From NCBI GenBank assembly GCA_020437105.1, contig JAGQWR010000127.1, forward strand, positions 1 through 61,280: a stretch of 61,280 nucleotides of DNA. The letters run 5' to 3'. The stretch is from Saprospiraceae bacterium. Its GTDB lineage: Bacteria; Bacteroidota; Bacteroidia; Chitinophagales; Saprospiraceae. Positions 24,632 through 33,565 of the stretch are shown in pieces. Each line of letters opens with the position of its first letter. Position 1 is the stretch's first letter. The notes under the pieces are model-generated. The model was not told the DNA's origin and did not search any database. It saw nothing but the letters and a program-made list of their open reading frames with translations. The translations under genes were made by a program, and so were the position numbers.

Positions 24632-25564
24632 ATGAAGAATAAATGGACCAAATGGAAGTACTGCCTATTTGTGGCAGTACTTCCCCTTTTTGCCTGCCAC
24701 ACACAGCAGGACGTACCTGCGCAGGGCGGTGACATTACTGCTGAACAAATCTTGAAAATGCTCGAAAAGGGGAAACCACTCATTTTTGAAAATGCTGTCA
24801 TTCAGGATGATCTGTTTTTTGCAGATGGATTGAACCGGTTTGACTTTAGTGGGGAGGTAACAAGTACTTTACTTGACCAGCCGGTCGTTTTTTCAAATTG
24901 CCGTTTTAAAGGAAAGGTATTCGCACAAAGACCAGATGAAACAGGCAAGCTTCGAAATAAAATGACCTGGAGCAGGATTGTGCGTTTTCAAAACTGTTCC
25001 TTTGAAGCGGATGTTTCTTTTGTCGGTTGCCAGTTTCAATCAGATTGTAACTTTAGCGGTTCAACTTTTGAAGCTACTGCCAATTTTGACAATACCAGCT
25101 TTCACGGGATAGCCCTGTTCCAAAGCTGCCAGTTTCTTGACCAATTATTCATGAGTAATGCCTTTTTTCTAAGGGATTTGGTCATGTCTAAAAGTAATTT
25201 CAAAGGACAAAGTGCTTTTCAGGGAAATCAATACCAGTCGGCTGCCCAATTTACTGAAGCTGTTTTTCAGGATTATGCTGACTTCAGTAACCAGGATTTT
25301 CGGTCCGGCGCCTATTTTACCTATTCTCAATTTCAGGGACGCTGTACCTTTGGGTATTCTCGCTTTTTGGGAGCAGCCGATTTTAACCGCCTGCGGTTTG
25401 CAGAAAATGCAAGTTTTGAGGCTTGTACTTTTTTCGGCCGGGCACGCTTCAACGGGTCGGAATACCGAAAAATACTGGAGCTAAAAGAAAGCAGACATCT
25501 GGGGCCTGCCATAGAAATGATGGATTTAATAGTTGGGCCCGAAGGCCAGCTTAATCAGGACTAA
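24632..25564 (+). CDS. Pentapeptide-repeat lipoprotein
   Basis: The 310-residue protein has a signal with the lipobox LFAC near residue 22. Most of the rest (about 55-280) consists of pentapeptide-type repeats in which aromatic F recurs about every five residues (FSNCRF, FQNCSF, FVGCQF, FSGSTF, FDNTSF, FEACTF, FGRARF). Such repeats fold into a right-handed quadrilateral beta-helix. The role of exported members is unknown; cytoplasmic ones can mimic DNA. It directly follows the EGF/papain-like protease gene (9-bp gap), so it may be that protease's partner. Its last 14 bp overlap the convergent DUF4340-like gene. Confidence 0.82.
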   Translation: MKNKWTKWKYCLFVAVLPLFACHTQQDVPAQGGDITAEQILKMLEKGKPLIFENAVIQDDLFFADGLNRFDFSGEVTSTLLDQPVVFSNCRFKGKVFAQRPDETGKLRNKMTWSRIVRFQNCSFEADVSFVGCQFQSDCNFSGSTFEATANFDNTSFHGIALFQSCQFLDQLFMSNAFFLRDLVMSKSNFKGQSAFQGNQYQSAAQFTEAVFQDYADFSNQDFRSGAYFTYSQFQGRCTFGYSRFLGAADFNRLRFAENASFEACTFFGRARFNGSEYRKILELKESRHLGPAIEMMDLIVGPEGQLNQD

Positions 25565-26471
25565 TTTCCTGCCCGGCCCCCCGAAGTCGGGCAGGAACCA
25601 GTTTTGAATATAATCCGCTGGAGTCTGACCAGAAAAAATGGCTCGGAAATTGGGAACAGTTCAACACAAATTCCTGTATTCCGGTGGTATCCCGGTAAAT
25701 ATAAATCTGAATAGGTGCTACCCTACCCGCCAGTCTAATATCAAGCGAACAATTTAGGTCTCCGCTTCCCGCAATTGGATCAAAATGGTCTGCATGGTGC
25801 ATGCCATTTAGCCCGGATATTTGCTCTAACCAACTTCCTACCCAGTCGGTTTCTAATTCCTTACTCTTCCACCCCATGCTATCCATTTCCAGTGAATAGA
25901 TCTGATATGGTTCCAGGCTGATTCCTATTTCCCGTACGGCGTTGGGGTCAAAGTCCGTGAATTCGAAGAACCGGTAGGCATCAAAACTCCGGTTATAGAA
26001 TGGCCAGATATTTGAATCCAACTCATATAGCTCCTTTTTGTCCTTAAATTGGAAAAAGGATTTTTCGCTATGCTCTTTTGGGTAATTGAAAATAGAAAAG
26101 GATTCTAACAGCACACCAGCTGCATAATAGGAAACCTGGACCCAGTTAGATTCTTTTGCTTCAAATTCTTTTTTATTCGTTAGTCCTACTGTATGAATTC
26201 GAGAAATCGGAATGAGTAAACTATCTACTACCTCCGGACGAAGCAGGTAGGAACTGGTAGCGAGGGTACCCAGCCAGTTATTTCCTGTTTTTTTAATCAA
26301 CAAAGGGTTGGCTGAATCAGATCGTCGGATTTCAATAGCATCTACCTGATCCGGCTGAATCGACACCAATGGAGATTCGGTTGGCGTATCCCCTTTTTCA
26401 GCGTAGCGGTACCACCAAAAAGTACCAGCTATTGCGCAGACTAATACCAACAAAAGAAAACGAAATAACAT
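25551..26471 (-). CDS. DUF4340-like membrane-anchored protein
   Basis: The 306-residue protein has one N-terminal membrane segment (MLFRFLLLVLVCAIAGTFWWYRY). The extracytoplasmic region opens with repeated elements like I-x-P-D-Q-V-D-A-I-E-I-R-R and I-K-K-T-G-N-N-W, followed by LRPEVVDSLLIPISRI. This pattern (x-V-x-x-I-x-I-x-x-x...W...A-d-x-x-x-v-x-x-L-L) is that of DUF4340 proteins, often found with gliding or ABC-type exporters such as GldG-like systems. No such system is adjacent here. The function is unknown. The gene overlaps the end of the pentapeptide gene by 14 bp. Confidence 0.65.
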   Translation of the reverse strand: MLFRFLLLVLVCAIAGTFWWYRYAEKGDTPTESPLVSIQPDQVDAIEIRRSDSANPLLIKKTGNNWLGTLATSSYLLRPEVVDSLLIPISRIHTVGLTNKKEFEAKESNWVQVSYYAAGVLLESFSIFNYPKEHSEKSFFQFKDKKELYELDSNIWPFYNRSFDAYRFFEFTDFDPNAVREIGISLEPYQIYSLEMDSMGWKSKELETDWVGSWLEQISGLNGMHHADHFDPIAGSGDLNCSLDIRLAGRVAPIQIYIYRDTTGIQEFVLNCSQFPSHFFWSDSSGLYSKLVPARLRGAGQEISPD

Positions 26472-26628
26472 ACTAATTAATGGTTTATCCTGCCAGGCTT
26501 AATTTTACATTCTGATGATCGGCCTAAAGATAGGATTCCGTTCTGAAACGCAGTATCCTGTGATTATTATAGAAATCCTTTGTGTAGCGTAAACAAAGAT
26601 TTAATTTCGCCCAATAAAATAAAGATCA

Positions 26629-27237
26629 ATGAAAAATTTACTCCTGCTTGTACTGGTTGCACTCTTAAGCTCCTGCAATTCGACCGAATCAACCCCGGCA
26701 CCGGATTTCTCGATCGAAGGTTTTGAGAAAACCACGATTCCTGGTACCGCTACCGATTATCTGGTACGCAGCGATGTATATGACCGTATGTTGGAGGAAG
26801 GTATGTTGCTCAATGGTAAAAAGCATGGGTTGTGGATTACCTACCATGATTCGGAAAAACAAATTCCGGCAATGATCGCCAATTATGTCAATGGAAAATT
26901 GAATGGTGCAACGAGTGAATACAACAACCGGGGCGGACTTACCTCGCTGAAGCACTATACAAACGATGTGCTAAATGGTCGATCTATTTTATATTCAAAC
27001 GGTCGATTGGTGGAAGTCGCCGACTATAAAGATGGGGAGTTACATGGGGTACGCAGCACCTACTTCGAGCGGAGCGACCAAAAGCAAACAGAGGTTCATT
27101 TCAAGGATGGAAAACAGGATGGTACATTTAGATACTACAATGAGCAAGGGGCCATTGTCATGGAATATCTATATAAGGATGGGGAAAAAATAAGTGGCGG
27201 AATCGTTGAACCGGCAAAAGAAGAAGCGCCTGAATAG
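26629..27237 (+). CDS. MORN-repeat (YwqK-like) lipoprotein
   Basis: The 202-residue protein has a lipoprotein signal (MKNLLLLVLVALLSSC, Cys16). Its body consists of MORN_2-type repeats: LLNGKKHGLWITYH, YVNGKLNGATSEYN, TNDVLNGRSILYSNG, YKDGELHGVRSTYF and FKDGKQDGTFRYYNEQG. Databases often label these 'YwqK family antitoxin', but no toxin gene is next to it and the signal peptide argues against a cytoplasmic antitoxin. It is probably a surface or periplasmic lipoprotein of unknown role. It converges on the PAS-AraC regulator gene with an 8-bp gap. Confidence 0.8.
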   Translation: MKNLLLLVLVALLSSCNSTESTPAPDFSIEGFEKTTIPGTATDYLVRSDVYDRMLEEGMLLNGKKHGLWITYHDSEKQIPAMIANYVNGKLNGATSEYNNRGGLTSLKHYTNDVLNGRSILYSNGRLVEVADYKDGELHGVRSTYFERSDQKQTEVHFKDGKQDGTFRYYNEQGAIVMEYLYKDGEKISGGIVEPAKEEAPE

Positions 27238-27245
27238 CCTTTTAT

Positions 27246-27968
27246 TTAGAATTCAGTTGGCTTTTTACCGGTAAACCGGGTGTAAATTCTATAAAAAGAC
27301 GATTTGTTTTTAAAGCCACTTGCTATGGCTAAACGGTAAATTGGGACACCGCTGTTTTTCTTTTTTTTAACTGCTTTCTGAAAGGCTTTTATCCGATGGG
27401 AATTGATGAATTGCCTGAAATTTTGGCTGGTAAACTGGTTAATTACCTGTGACAGGTAGTTTGTATTTGTATGCAGCATTTTTGCCAATTCCTTTAGACT
27501 GATGTCCGGATTTTTGTAAACTTCTTCCTGCTCCATCAGATCACATAAAGCGGCATAAATGGCAACAGCCCGGCTCCCACGCAGGGTGCTATTGTCATAC
27601 TTTTTTTGAAGTTGGAGAATTGGAAGAGCCGTGTCATCTTCCAGGCTTCCATCAATTTCAAAGGCAATATAATTTTGCAAATTGCCTACAGCATCAAAAA
27701 TGGGATAAATCACCAATTTACAACAGTAGGCTTCTCCATTCTTTCGATAATTGGTAATAGACTCTTTACAGGGAAGTAAATTTTCCAATTGGTGGCGAAT
27801 ACGGGCTACTACCTCAGGCTCTGTTTCCGGCCCTTGTAATAAACTGGGCTTTTTCCCAATTACTTCCATCAACTGATATCCCGTGATTTCAGTAAAGCCA
27901 TCATTAACCCACTGGATTTTTCGACCCGGATCTGTTAAAACAACTGCTATTTGAGGGACTTTAGCCAT
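27246..27968 (-). CDS. PAS-domain AraC-type transcriptional regulator
   Basis: The 240-residue protein joins an N-terminal PAS domain (about 1-115) to a C-terminal AraC/XylS-type double helix-turn-helix (about 140-240). The PAS part has VNDGFTEITGYQLMEVIGKKPSLLQGPETEPE, which is close to the LOV consensus, but the photoactive Cys of NCRFLQ is replaced by Ser (KPSLLQ), so flavin photochemistry is unlikely. The DNA-binding end includes LKELAKMLHTNTNYLSQVIN and LAIASGFKNKSSFYRIYTRFTGKKPTEF, typical of AraC helices. It probably senses a small ligand and regulates nearby or distant genes. The neighbouring large gene at 28166 is divergent, making it a possible target. Confidence 0.82.
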   Translation of the reverse strand: MAKVPQIAVVLTDPGRKIQWVNDGFTEITGYQLMEVIGKKPSLLQGPETEPEVVARIRHQLENLLPCKESITNYRKNGEAYCCKLVIYPIFDAVGNLQNYIAFEIDGSLEDDTALPILQLQKKYDNSTLRGSRAVAIYAALCDLMEQEEVYKNPDISLKELAKMLHTNTNYLSQVINQFTSQNFRQFINSHRIKAFQKAVKKKKNSGVPIYRLAIASGFKNKSSFYRIYTRFTGKKPTEF

Positions 27969-28127
27969 TGAGAAAGGTACTGGAATTTCATTGGGAATGG
28001 CTTAAAGATAGCAATCTCCGGAAAAGAGCTAAATACTAAGCATCTGTGAATGAGACAGTTTATTAGCCAGGAAGACCCAAAAAATAAAGTAGCTAAAATT
28101 TCCCATGCCACTTTGGCTTGGGTATGA

Positions 28128-28135
28128 TATCTTTG
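28128..28135 (+). promoter_or_regulatory. Candidate -7 element (TATCTTTG) for the large pseudohelicase gene
   Basis: TATCTTTG matches TAnnTTTG exactly and lies 30 bp upstream of the ATG at 28166. An alternative ATG at 28118 would put the promoter inside the coding region, which supports the later start. No good -33 element was seen. Confidence 0.45.
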
Positions 28136-28165
28136 AGAACTGGCAATTGCTTGAAAATTATTATC

Positions 28166-31100
28166 ATGATTAGGACTCCGGAAGCATTTTCTCCGTTTAG
28201 CGCATACCAAAATCTGTTGCATCCCGAACAGAACTATTTTTTCCTTTCCAGGATAGAATCAGGTGGATTAGAGGCGTCTCAAAACTTCCTGGATGGTCTT
28301 TTCGCTAAAGCTTCTTCCAGCGCTATTAGCCCAAATGCGGATTCGGTGGACAGTATGCGGCATTTTTATTTTGAAAGCCGCAATTATGAGCGACTTACAG
28401 GTACCAATCCATTAGGTTTAGGATTTCCGCTTATCGCACTTCCTTCCGAAAGTCCCAGGTTAATGCCTTTATTTATATGGAATTTAGAAATAGATTCCAT
28501 GGGCCCCAAACCAGACACCTGGGTATTGAAATTTCCAAAGGGGATGGCCTATCATTTGAATCCCGAATTACTGAGCACATTACCTGAAAAGGAAAAAAGC
28601 AAATGGGCAGCCCCATTTTTTTATAATCGTTCGTCTTTTGAAGATAGACTAAAAACATTGGCCACCTTACTGGAAGCTCAACTTCCGGAAAATCCTTTTA
28701 GTATTCAAATTCTCCCCACCATCGAAAACCTTTGGGAGGAGGAAGAGGTAAAACATATACTGCCAAACGGAATAATCGGAATCTTTCCGCCCTATCATGA
28801 AAGTAATCCTTCTACAGAACTTCAAGTGGAAGGGCAAGCAGAAACTGGCGACATCCATTCCTTCGGACTCGGAAATCCGAATGCGCTTCAAATGGAAGTT
28901 ATTCAGTTATTCCGGGAAGGAAAAAAAGCTATTGCAACAAGTCTGTTTCCTGAACAATTAAACGAAATTGCCTTAAACCTGGTCAGTAATCAATTATCCG
29001 GAGGCAAGAATTGTTTATTGGTTTCAGACCGAGTTGGGCGGCTGGTTCAATTTCAAAAAAGCCTGGCAAAATATCGGCTGGAAACGCTTTCTACCATTAT
29101 TCAGAATCCGGTATTAGACCAGCCGGCCTTGGGCTATCTGATACAGGCCGGAGCGGGTACGCTCCCGGAAAGCATTACCACACCTGATTCTTTTAAAGTC
29201 CTGATTACGAGGCATGAGCGGCTATACAATAGTCTGACGGCCCAATTTAAAGCCTTAAAAGGGCCATATCTTGAAAACTGGACCTGGCAGGAATTATGTG
29301 GCCAGTTTTTGCGCTCCCAAAAGCAGAGTGGCCGCGAATTGTTAGATCGGTTTCTGAATCCTAAAGATTTTAAATGGACGACTGAAGAGTATGAATATCT
29401 GGGTGCGGCACTGGAGAAAAGTATTCGTTTGTTTCAACCTATTGCAACCCTTCGGCATCCACTTACAGCCATTCATCCGGCGGTGTACCAAAACATGGAT
29501 AAGGAAGCAGCGCTGGCATTAGCCACCGCCGGTTTGTCGAGTTGGAAATCCAAGTTAGAAAAACTACACCACGACTTGTTGGAAATGACAAACAAGTATG
29601 CCCAGCATCTAACTGAACACTACCAAAAGCATTTTTTATTTCTCCGCCAGGAAACACAACACATTATAGATCTTCTGGAAGAATTCAGATCAAGGTTTGG
29701 ACAGGAAAACTGGAACAAAACACTTCCCTCGTCACTTTCTAGTGTGTTCTCAAAGGATAAAAAAGAAATCAGAGAAAATCTTCTTGAAATTCAGTCGCTG
29801 ACTTTCAAACTGGAGCAACATCGAAGTCAGAAGGGCTTAATTCCTGCGGAAATTTCTACATCCTTTAAGAGGGTTTCAGACTTACACAAACAATTAGAAG
29901 CCTTTAAGCTGGAAATTCAGGAATGGCGCACGCGTTTTCCGCAGCTTGTAGAGGAGGAGGTTCAGCGATTTAGCAGCAGGCATGCACATCCGAGCCTGGG
30001 TACCCGGCTTAATCCGCTTCAATTGGAGCAGGAAATGGATCTGTTTCTGGAAACAATCAACGAATCTGAATGGTTGGATCAACAGTTGGAACATCGCATG
30101 CTCAGTTTACCTCAACGGCAAAAATATCTGGAAAAAATCACCGAAACACTGGATACCATTAAAATCAACCTGCGAGATTTCAGTCCATTCTATGATTGGC
30201 AAAAACATTGGCTCTCGCTTTCCGGAACGGCACAGACACTTGTTCATGCTTTGGTAAAAGTTAAACCAACTAACTGGATAACGGCTTTTGAAAGTTGGTA
30301 TTTTCACCAGTTCCTGCAATTGCAGGAACATGAATACCTGCCGCTTCAAACTAAACCATTAACCCAATACCTGGATACAGCCGAGCAATTGGAATCACGT
30401 CTTCCTCACCAGATTCGTCAATTCTGGCAAGTGAAATACGACCGTGATCTCAAAAATCTGCGCACTAAGAGCAAAAAATTAATCCAGCGATTTTTGAAAC
30501 CGGATCAACTTCAGCCCACCCATTTAAATCACCTGCTCCGGGATTTAGGTCCCTTGCTCAGCAGCCGTTTTCCAATCCTGATGGCAAGTGGTGAACAGGC
30601 ACTTTCTTGCCTGAATAGCAGAACGGAGCGTTTTGATACCATAATTATTTGGGAAGCATTTGGGATGAGCCCTGATAAAATTCAGGCGCTTTCCCTGCTT
30701 GGAAAATCTGTGCTGCTGCTGCGAGAAACAAATAACCTGGAAGATGCAGTAAACCTGGATCGGACCAATAGCATGCAAGCAACACCGTGGAAACGCATCG
30801 AAGCAAGTGCCTTAAATTGGGATGTACAGGAGGTCATGGGTGCCTTTGATCCCAACACGGGAATAAATGATTCAGAAGCTCGGGTGGTTATCCAATTGCT
30901 CAATGACATTCAGCAAACGCCACAACGAACCTTCCCAAAGGTTGGCATTGTAACGATGAATAAGGCCCAGCGTAATCGCATTGCATCCTACCTGCTCGAA
31001 ATCAAACAAACTAAAAGCACCGGAGCGGATAAGGTGCAGCAGCTGGAGCGAAATGGCTTAGGGGTTTATTCAATCGATGAGCTTGCCGGACAGGAATTTG

Positions 31101-31759
31101 ACCAGTTATTGGTCAGTGTTCAATTGGGGGTGAATGAATATGGCCTGGATAGGAATATCAACTGGCTGGACAAACCCGAAATGACGCATCTGCTTAAACG
31201 TCTGCTTCGGGAGAAAAATCTCATGATCATCCATTCTTTGCCACAAGAATTCTTTTCTAATTATAGTAACTACGCTACAGGTCAAGGTAGCCAGTTGTTA
31301 TGTGGCATCGTTTCTCTGGCCCGGGCCATTAAAACGAAACAGCTGGAAGGCATTTCAGCCTGGCATCATAAACTCTATCCGGAAATACAGTACCATGCTC
31401 CATTTTCGTGCCTGGAGGAAGAAATATCAAAAAACCTGCAACAAGTGGTATCCGCAGACCGGATAGAAACCTTTCAGCAGTGGAATGACATCATACTCCC
31501 GATCATAATCAGAAGTAATCATCCCGATATTTCAGATTTGGTTTTGCTGCCTGATCTTTTTTGCAGCCGGGAAGGTTTTACTTCCTTTTTTGAAGAATCC
31601 AAAAACTGGAAACAATTCAACTTGTCTGAATTAGCCATACATCCTATCTGGACACTAGACTGGTGGCGTAATCCAGACCTGGAAAGTCGCAGGTTGAATC
31701 AGTTTGTTCAGGACCATTTTAATCCCGATAACTTACTGACCTTCCAGGAGGAGGAATAA
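28166..31759 (+). CDS. Catalytically degenerate SF1 (UPF1-like) helicase fused to a Vsr/MTES_1575-like nuclease domain
   Basis: The 1197-residue protein follows, in order, the architecture of bacterial SF1 helicases with an AAA_11/AAA_12 core and a C-terminal restriction-nuclease domain. Catalytic motifs are lost. The P-loop place after NPNALQMEVIQ reads AIATSLFPEQLN instead of GPPGTGKS. The D-E-A-S-Q motif II is IIIWEAFGMSP. The G-D-P-K-Q-L motif III is LLRETNNLED. The V-Q-G-D-E motif V is ELAGQEFDQ, and motif VI (LNVAITRAR) is HLLKRLLREK. The tail keeps APFSCLEEEI and the closing IHPIWTLDWWRNP of MTES-type nucleases but lacks their D...ECDG residues. A long helical insertion (about 390-700) is retained. 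It is probably a structural or regulatory pseudoenzyme. It overlaps the convergent subtilase by 27 bp. Confidence 0.65.
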   Translation: MIRTPEAFSPFSAYQNLLHPEQNYFFLSRIESGGLEASQNFLDGLFAKASSSAISPNADSVDSMRHFYFESRNYERLTGTNPLGLGFPLIALPSESPRLMPLFIWNLEIDSMGPKPDTWVLKFPKGMAYHLNPELLSTLPEKEKSKWAAPFFYNRSSFEDRLKTLATLLEAQLPENPFSIQILPTIENLWEEEEVKHILPNGIIGIFPPYHESNPSTELQVEGQAETGDIHSFGLGNPNALQMEVIQLFREGKKAIATSLFPEQLNEIALNLVSNQLSGGKNCLLVSDRVGRLVQFQKSLAKYRLETLSTIIQNPVLDQPALGYLIQAGAGTLPESITTPDSFKVLITRHERLYNSLTAQFKALKGPYLENWTWQELCGQFLRSQKQSGRELLDRFLNPKDFKWTTEEYEYLGAALEKSIRLFQPIATLRHPLTAIHPAVYQNMDKEAALALATAGLSSWKSKLEKLHHDLLEMTNKYAQHLTEHYQKHFLFLRQETQHIIDLLEEFRSRFGQENWNKTLPSSLSSVFSKDKKEIRENLLEIQSLTFKLEQHRSQKGLIPAEISTSFKRVSDLHKQLEAFKLEIQEWRTRFPQLVEEEVQRFSSRHAHPSLGTRLNPLQLEQEMDLFLETINESEWLDQQLEHRMLSLPQRQKYLEKITETLDTIKINLRDFSPFYDWQKHWLSLSGTAQTLVHALVKVKPTNWITAFESWYFHQFLQLQEHEYLPLQTKPLTQYLDTAEQLESRLPHQIRQFWQVKYDRDLKNLRTKSKKLIQRFLKPDQLQPTHLNHLLRDLGPLLSSRFPILMASGEQALSCLNSRTERFDTIIIWEAFGMSPDKIQALSLLGKSVLLLRETNNLEDAVNLDRTNSMQATPWKRIEASALNWDVQEVMGAFDPNTGINDSEARVVIQLLNDIQQTPQRTFPKVGIVTMNKAQRNRIASYLLEIKQTKSTGADKVQQLERNGLGVYSIDELAGQEFDQLLVSVQLGVNEYGLDRNINWLDKPEMTHLLKRLLREKNLMIIHSLPQEFFSNYSNYATGQGSQLLCGIVSLARAIKTKQLEGISAWHHKLYPEIQYHAPFSCLEEEISKNLQQVVSADRIETFQQWNDIILPIIIRSNHPDISDLVLLPDLFCSREGFTSFFEESKNWKQFNLSELAIHPIWTLDWWRNPDLESRRLNQFVQDHFNPDNLLTFQEEE

Positions 31760-33238
31760 GGCTTCATCCGGACGAACCAATTTTCCGGTTTCCTGTGGAC
31801 GGCTGGTGGTTTGGCCACTTAGCGAAAGGATCTCGTAAACTTGGTTGGTAGTCAACTCAGGCTTGAAGCTCCGAAGCATTCCGACTAATCCGGCGACAAA
31901 AGGTGTTGCCATGGAGGTGCCACTCAAAGCGCCATATTTATTCCCCGGAAGGGTCGAATAAATAGCTACTCCCGGAGCTGCCAGTCCCATTTTTAATCCT
32001 GCAACCGAATTACTAAAAGAAGCGCGGTTTAGTAAAGTATCAACTGCACTAACTGTTATAACACCTGTTACATTGGCCGGAGAAATATCTTTTGCCATAC
32101 CTGCATCATTACCGGCCGCAACAACTACGATTGTTCCGGCATCATTCGCATATTTTACTGCCTGTTCGTATGCGCGTTGGCTGCGGGTAGTCGATCTTCC
32201 TCCCAGCGACATGGAAATAACATCTGCTCCTGCATCCGCCGCTTCCAGCATTCCGTTAATAATTGTACGTTGATTACCTACACCAAAATCACTCAACACC
32301 TTAATACTGGAAACCTTGACATACGATTTTCCCGGACTGAGGGAAGCAATACCGATGCCATTATTTGAAACTGCGGCAGCGATTCCTGCACAATGTGTGC
32401 CATGCCCACGAACATCCTTGTCATAACTTTTACGGGTAGAAAAATATTGGCCGGCAAGGTCTTCATGTCGGGCATCTACCCCGGTATCCAGGATAAAGAT
32501 TTGAGCTGTCTGTACCGGCTTTCCGGATGATGTGCGCAAGAAATCATAGAATCGATCCACCCCCAGAGCGGCGTAGGCCCATTGGTCTGCTAAGTTCGGA
32601 TCATTTACACCATATTTTTTTTCAATTCCGGGCACAAGACGGGATTCGATCGGAGCCACCTGAACCGTTTCATTGTCTTCTACCCAGTCGATACCGGGTG
32701 TATTGGCTATTTTCCGGGTAATTTCTGCCAAAAGAGCTTCCTTGGCTTCCGGAATTTCTACTGCATAAAAATCATCTAAATCCGTATTTTCAGTGTACTC
32801 CATTTTGAAGGCGGGCTCCAGAATCAATCCATATTTTTTCGCAATAGCGGAAAGGACGTTCAAATCCTTCCCTTCCTGCAGTTCGACAAGTAGTTCCCAT
32901 TCATTTTCGGTATTAACCTTCTGAACATCAAATTGGGTACCCCCTGCCATTAATCCCGTGAGCAGTGCAGCAATGCCCAACAACAGGAAAAAGCTTGTTT
33001 TTTTGTTTACCAGAAAACTCAAAGCCGCTGGAATAATGGCCATCCAACCTAGGTCACGGGCAACTGTAATCCACTTACTATCCAAATCACCAGGGGAAAG
33101 CAGGATGCTAAAGGCATAGGCAACCAGGGACAAAAAGAAAAAACTCCGGAATGCTTTGGAAATTCCCGCATGTTTTTGCGTGTAAAACCAAAGCGACAAA
33201 CTCAACACAATAGACAGTAAGGACAGCGTATAAAACAT
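31733..33238 (-). CDS. Membrane-anchored subtilisin-like (S8) peptidase
   Basis: The 501-residue protein starts with four probable membrane segments (about 1-20, 31-48, 62-77 and 82-98), then a region like an inhibitor I9/fervidolysin propeptide (about 110-195), then an S8 catalytic domain. The triad is visible: Asp251 (FILDTGVD), His279 (GHGTHCAG) and Ser442 (GTSMATP), with the oxyanion Asn in AAGNDAG. The four-helix N-terminus is unusual, since most subtilases have a simple signal peptide; it suggests the enzyme stays in the inner membrane with its protease domain outside. The stop lies within the pseudohelicase gene. Targets are unknown. Confidence 0.85.
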   Translation of the reverse strand: MFYTLSLLSIVLSLSLWFYTQKHAGISKAFRSFFFLSLVAYAFSILLSPGDLDSKWITVARDLGWMAIIPAALSFLVNKKTSFFLLLGIAALLTGLMAGGTQFDVQKVNTENEWELLVELQEGKDLNVLSAIAKKYGLILEPAFKMEYTENTDLDDFYAVEIPEAKEALLAEITRKIANTPGIDWVEDNETVQVAPIESRLVPGIEKKYGVNDPNLADQWAYAALGVDRFYDFLRTSSGKPVQTAQIFILDTGVDARHEDLAGQYFSTRKSYDKDVRGHGTHCAGIAAAVSNNGIGIASLSPGKSYVKVSSIKVLSDFGVGNQRTIINGMLEAADAGADVISMSLGGRSTTRSQRAYEQAVKYANDAGTIVVVAAGNDAGMAKDISPANVTGVITVSAVDTLLNRASFSNSVAGLKMGLAAPGVAIYSTLPGNKYGALSGTSMATPFVAGLVGMLRSFKPELTTNQVYEILSLSGQTTSRPQETGKLVRPDEALFLLLEGQ

Positions 33239-33479
33239 AGGAGTAATTTTTTCCTAAGCGGACTTTTATTAACAGGTATAAGATAAAGGCACCGATGGAA
33301 TTCTTCAAAAATTTAAGACTAAACAACTGGTGTTTCCGATAAGAACCCATCAAATATCATCCATTCAACTTTCTGAGTATACATATTGTTTTTTCTACAC
33401 TTCACGCGATTGGACAGGGATTACTTTACACTTTTATATCTTCCCTGCCCTTGAAAGGAAGTAGATTCCTCAGAATTAC

Positions 33480-33487
33480 TATTTTTG
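33480..33487 (+). promoter_or_regulatory. Candidate -7 element for trxB
   Basis: TATTTTTG matches TAnnTTTG about 78 bp upstream of the trxB ATG. A TTG at 33451-33453 is 26 bp away, longer than usual. The leader also holds a small hairpin (TGAAGTT at 33520-33526 with AACTTCA at 33533-33539). The rest of the 327-bp gap 33239-33565 shows nothing else clear. Confidence 0.4.
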
Positions 33488-33565
33488 CGTCGCTTTGACC
33501 TTGCGACCATCTTAAACAATGAAGTTGTTTAAAACTTCAATAAGTGTTTTAACACCGAAATTATT

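Noticed and set aside
26629..27237. MORN lipoprotein as an antitoxin of a toxin-antitoxin pair
   Set aside because: It has a lipoprotein signal, and no toxin-like gene is adjacent; the name comes from an unreliable family label.
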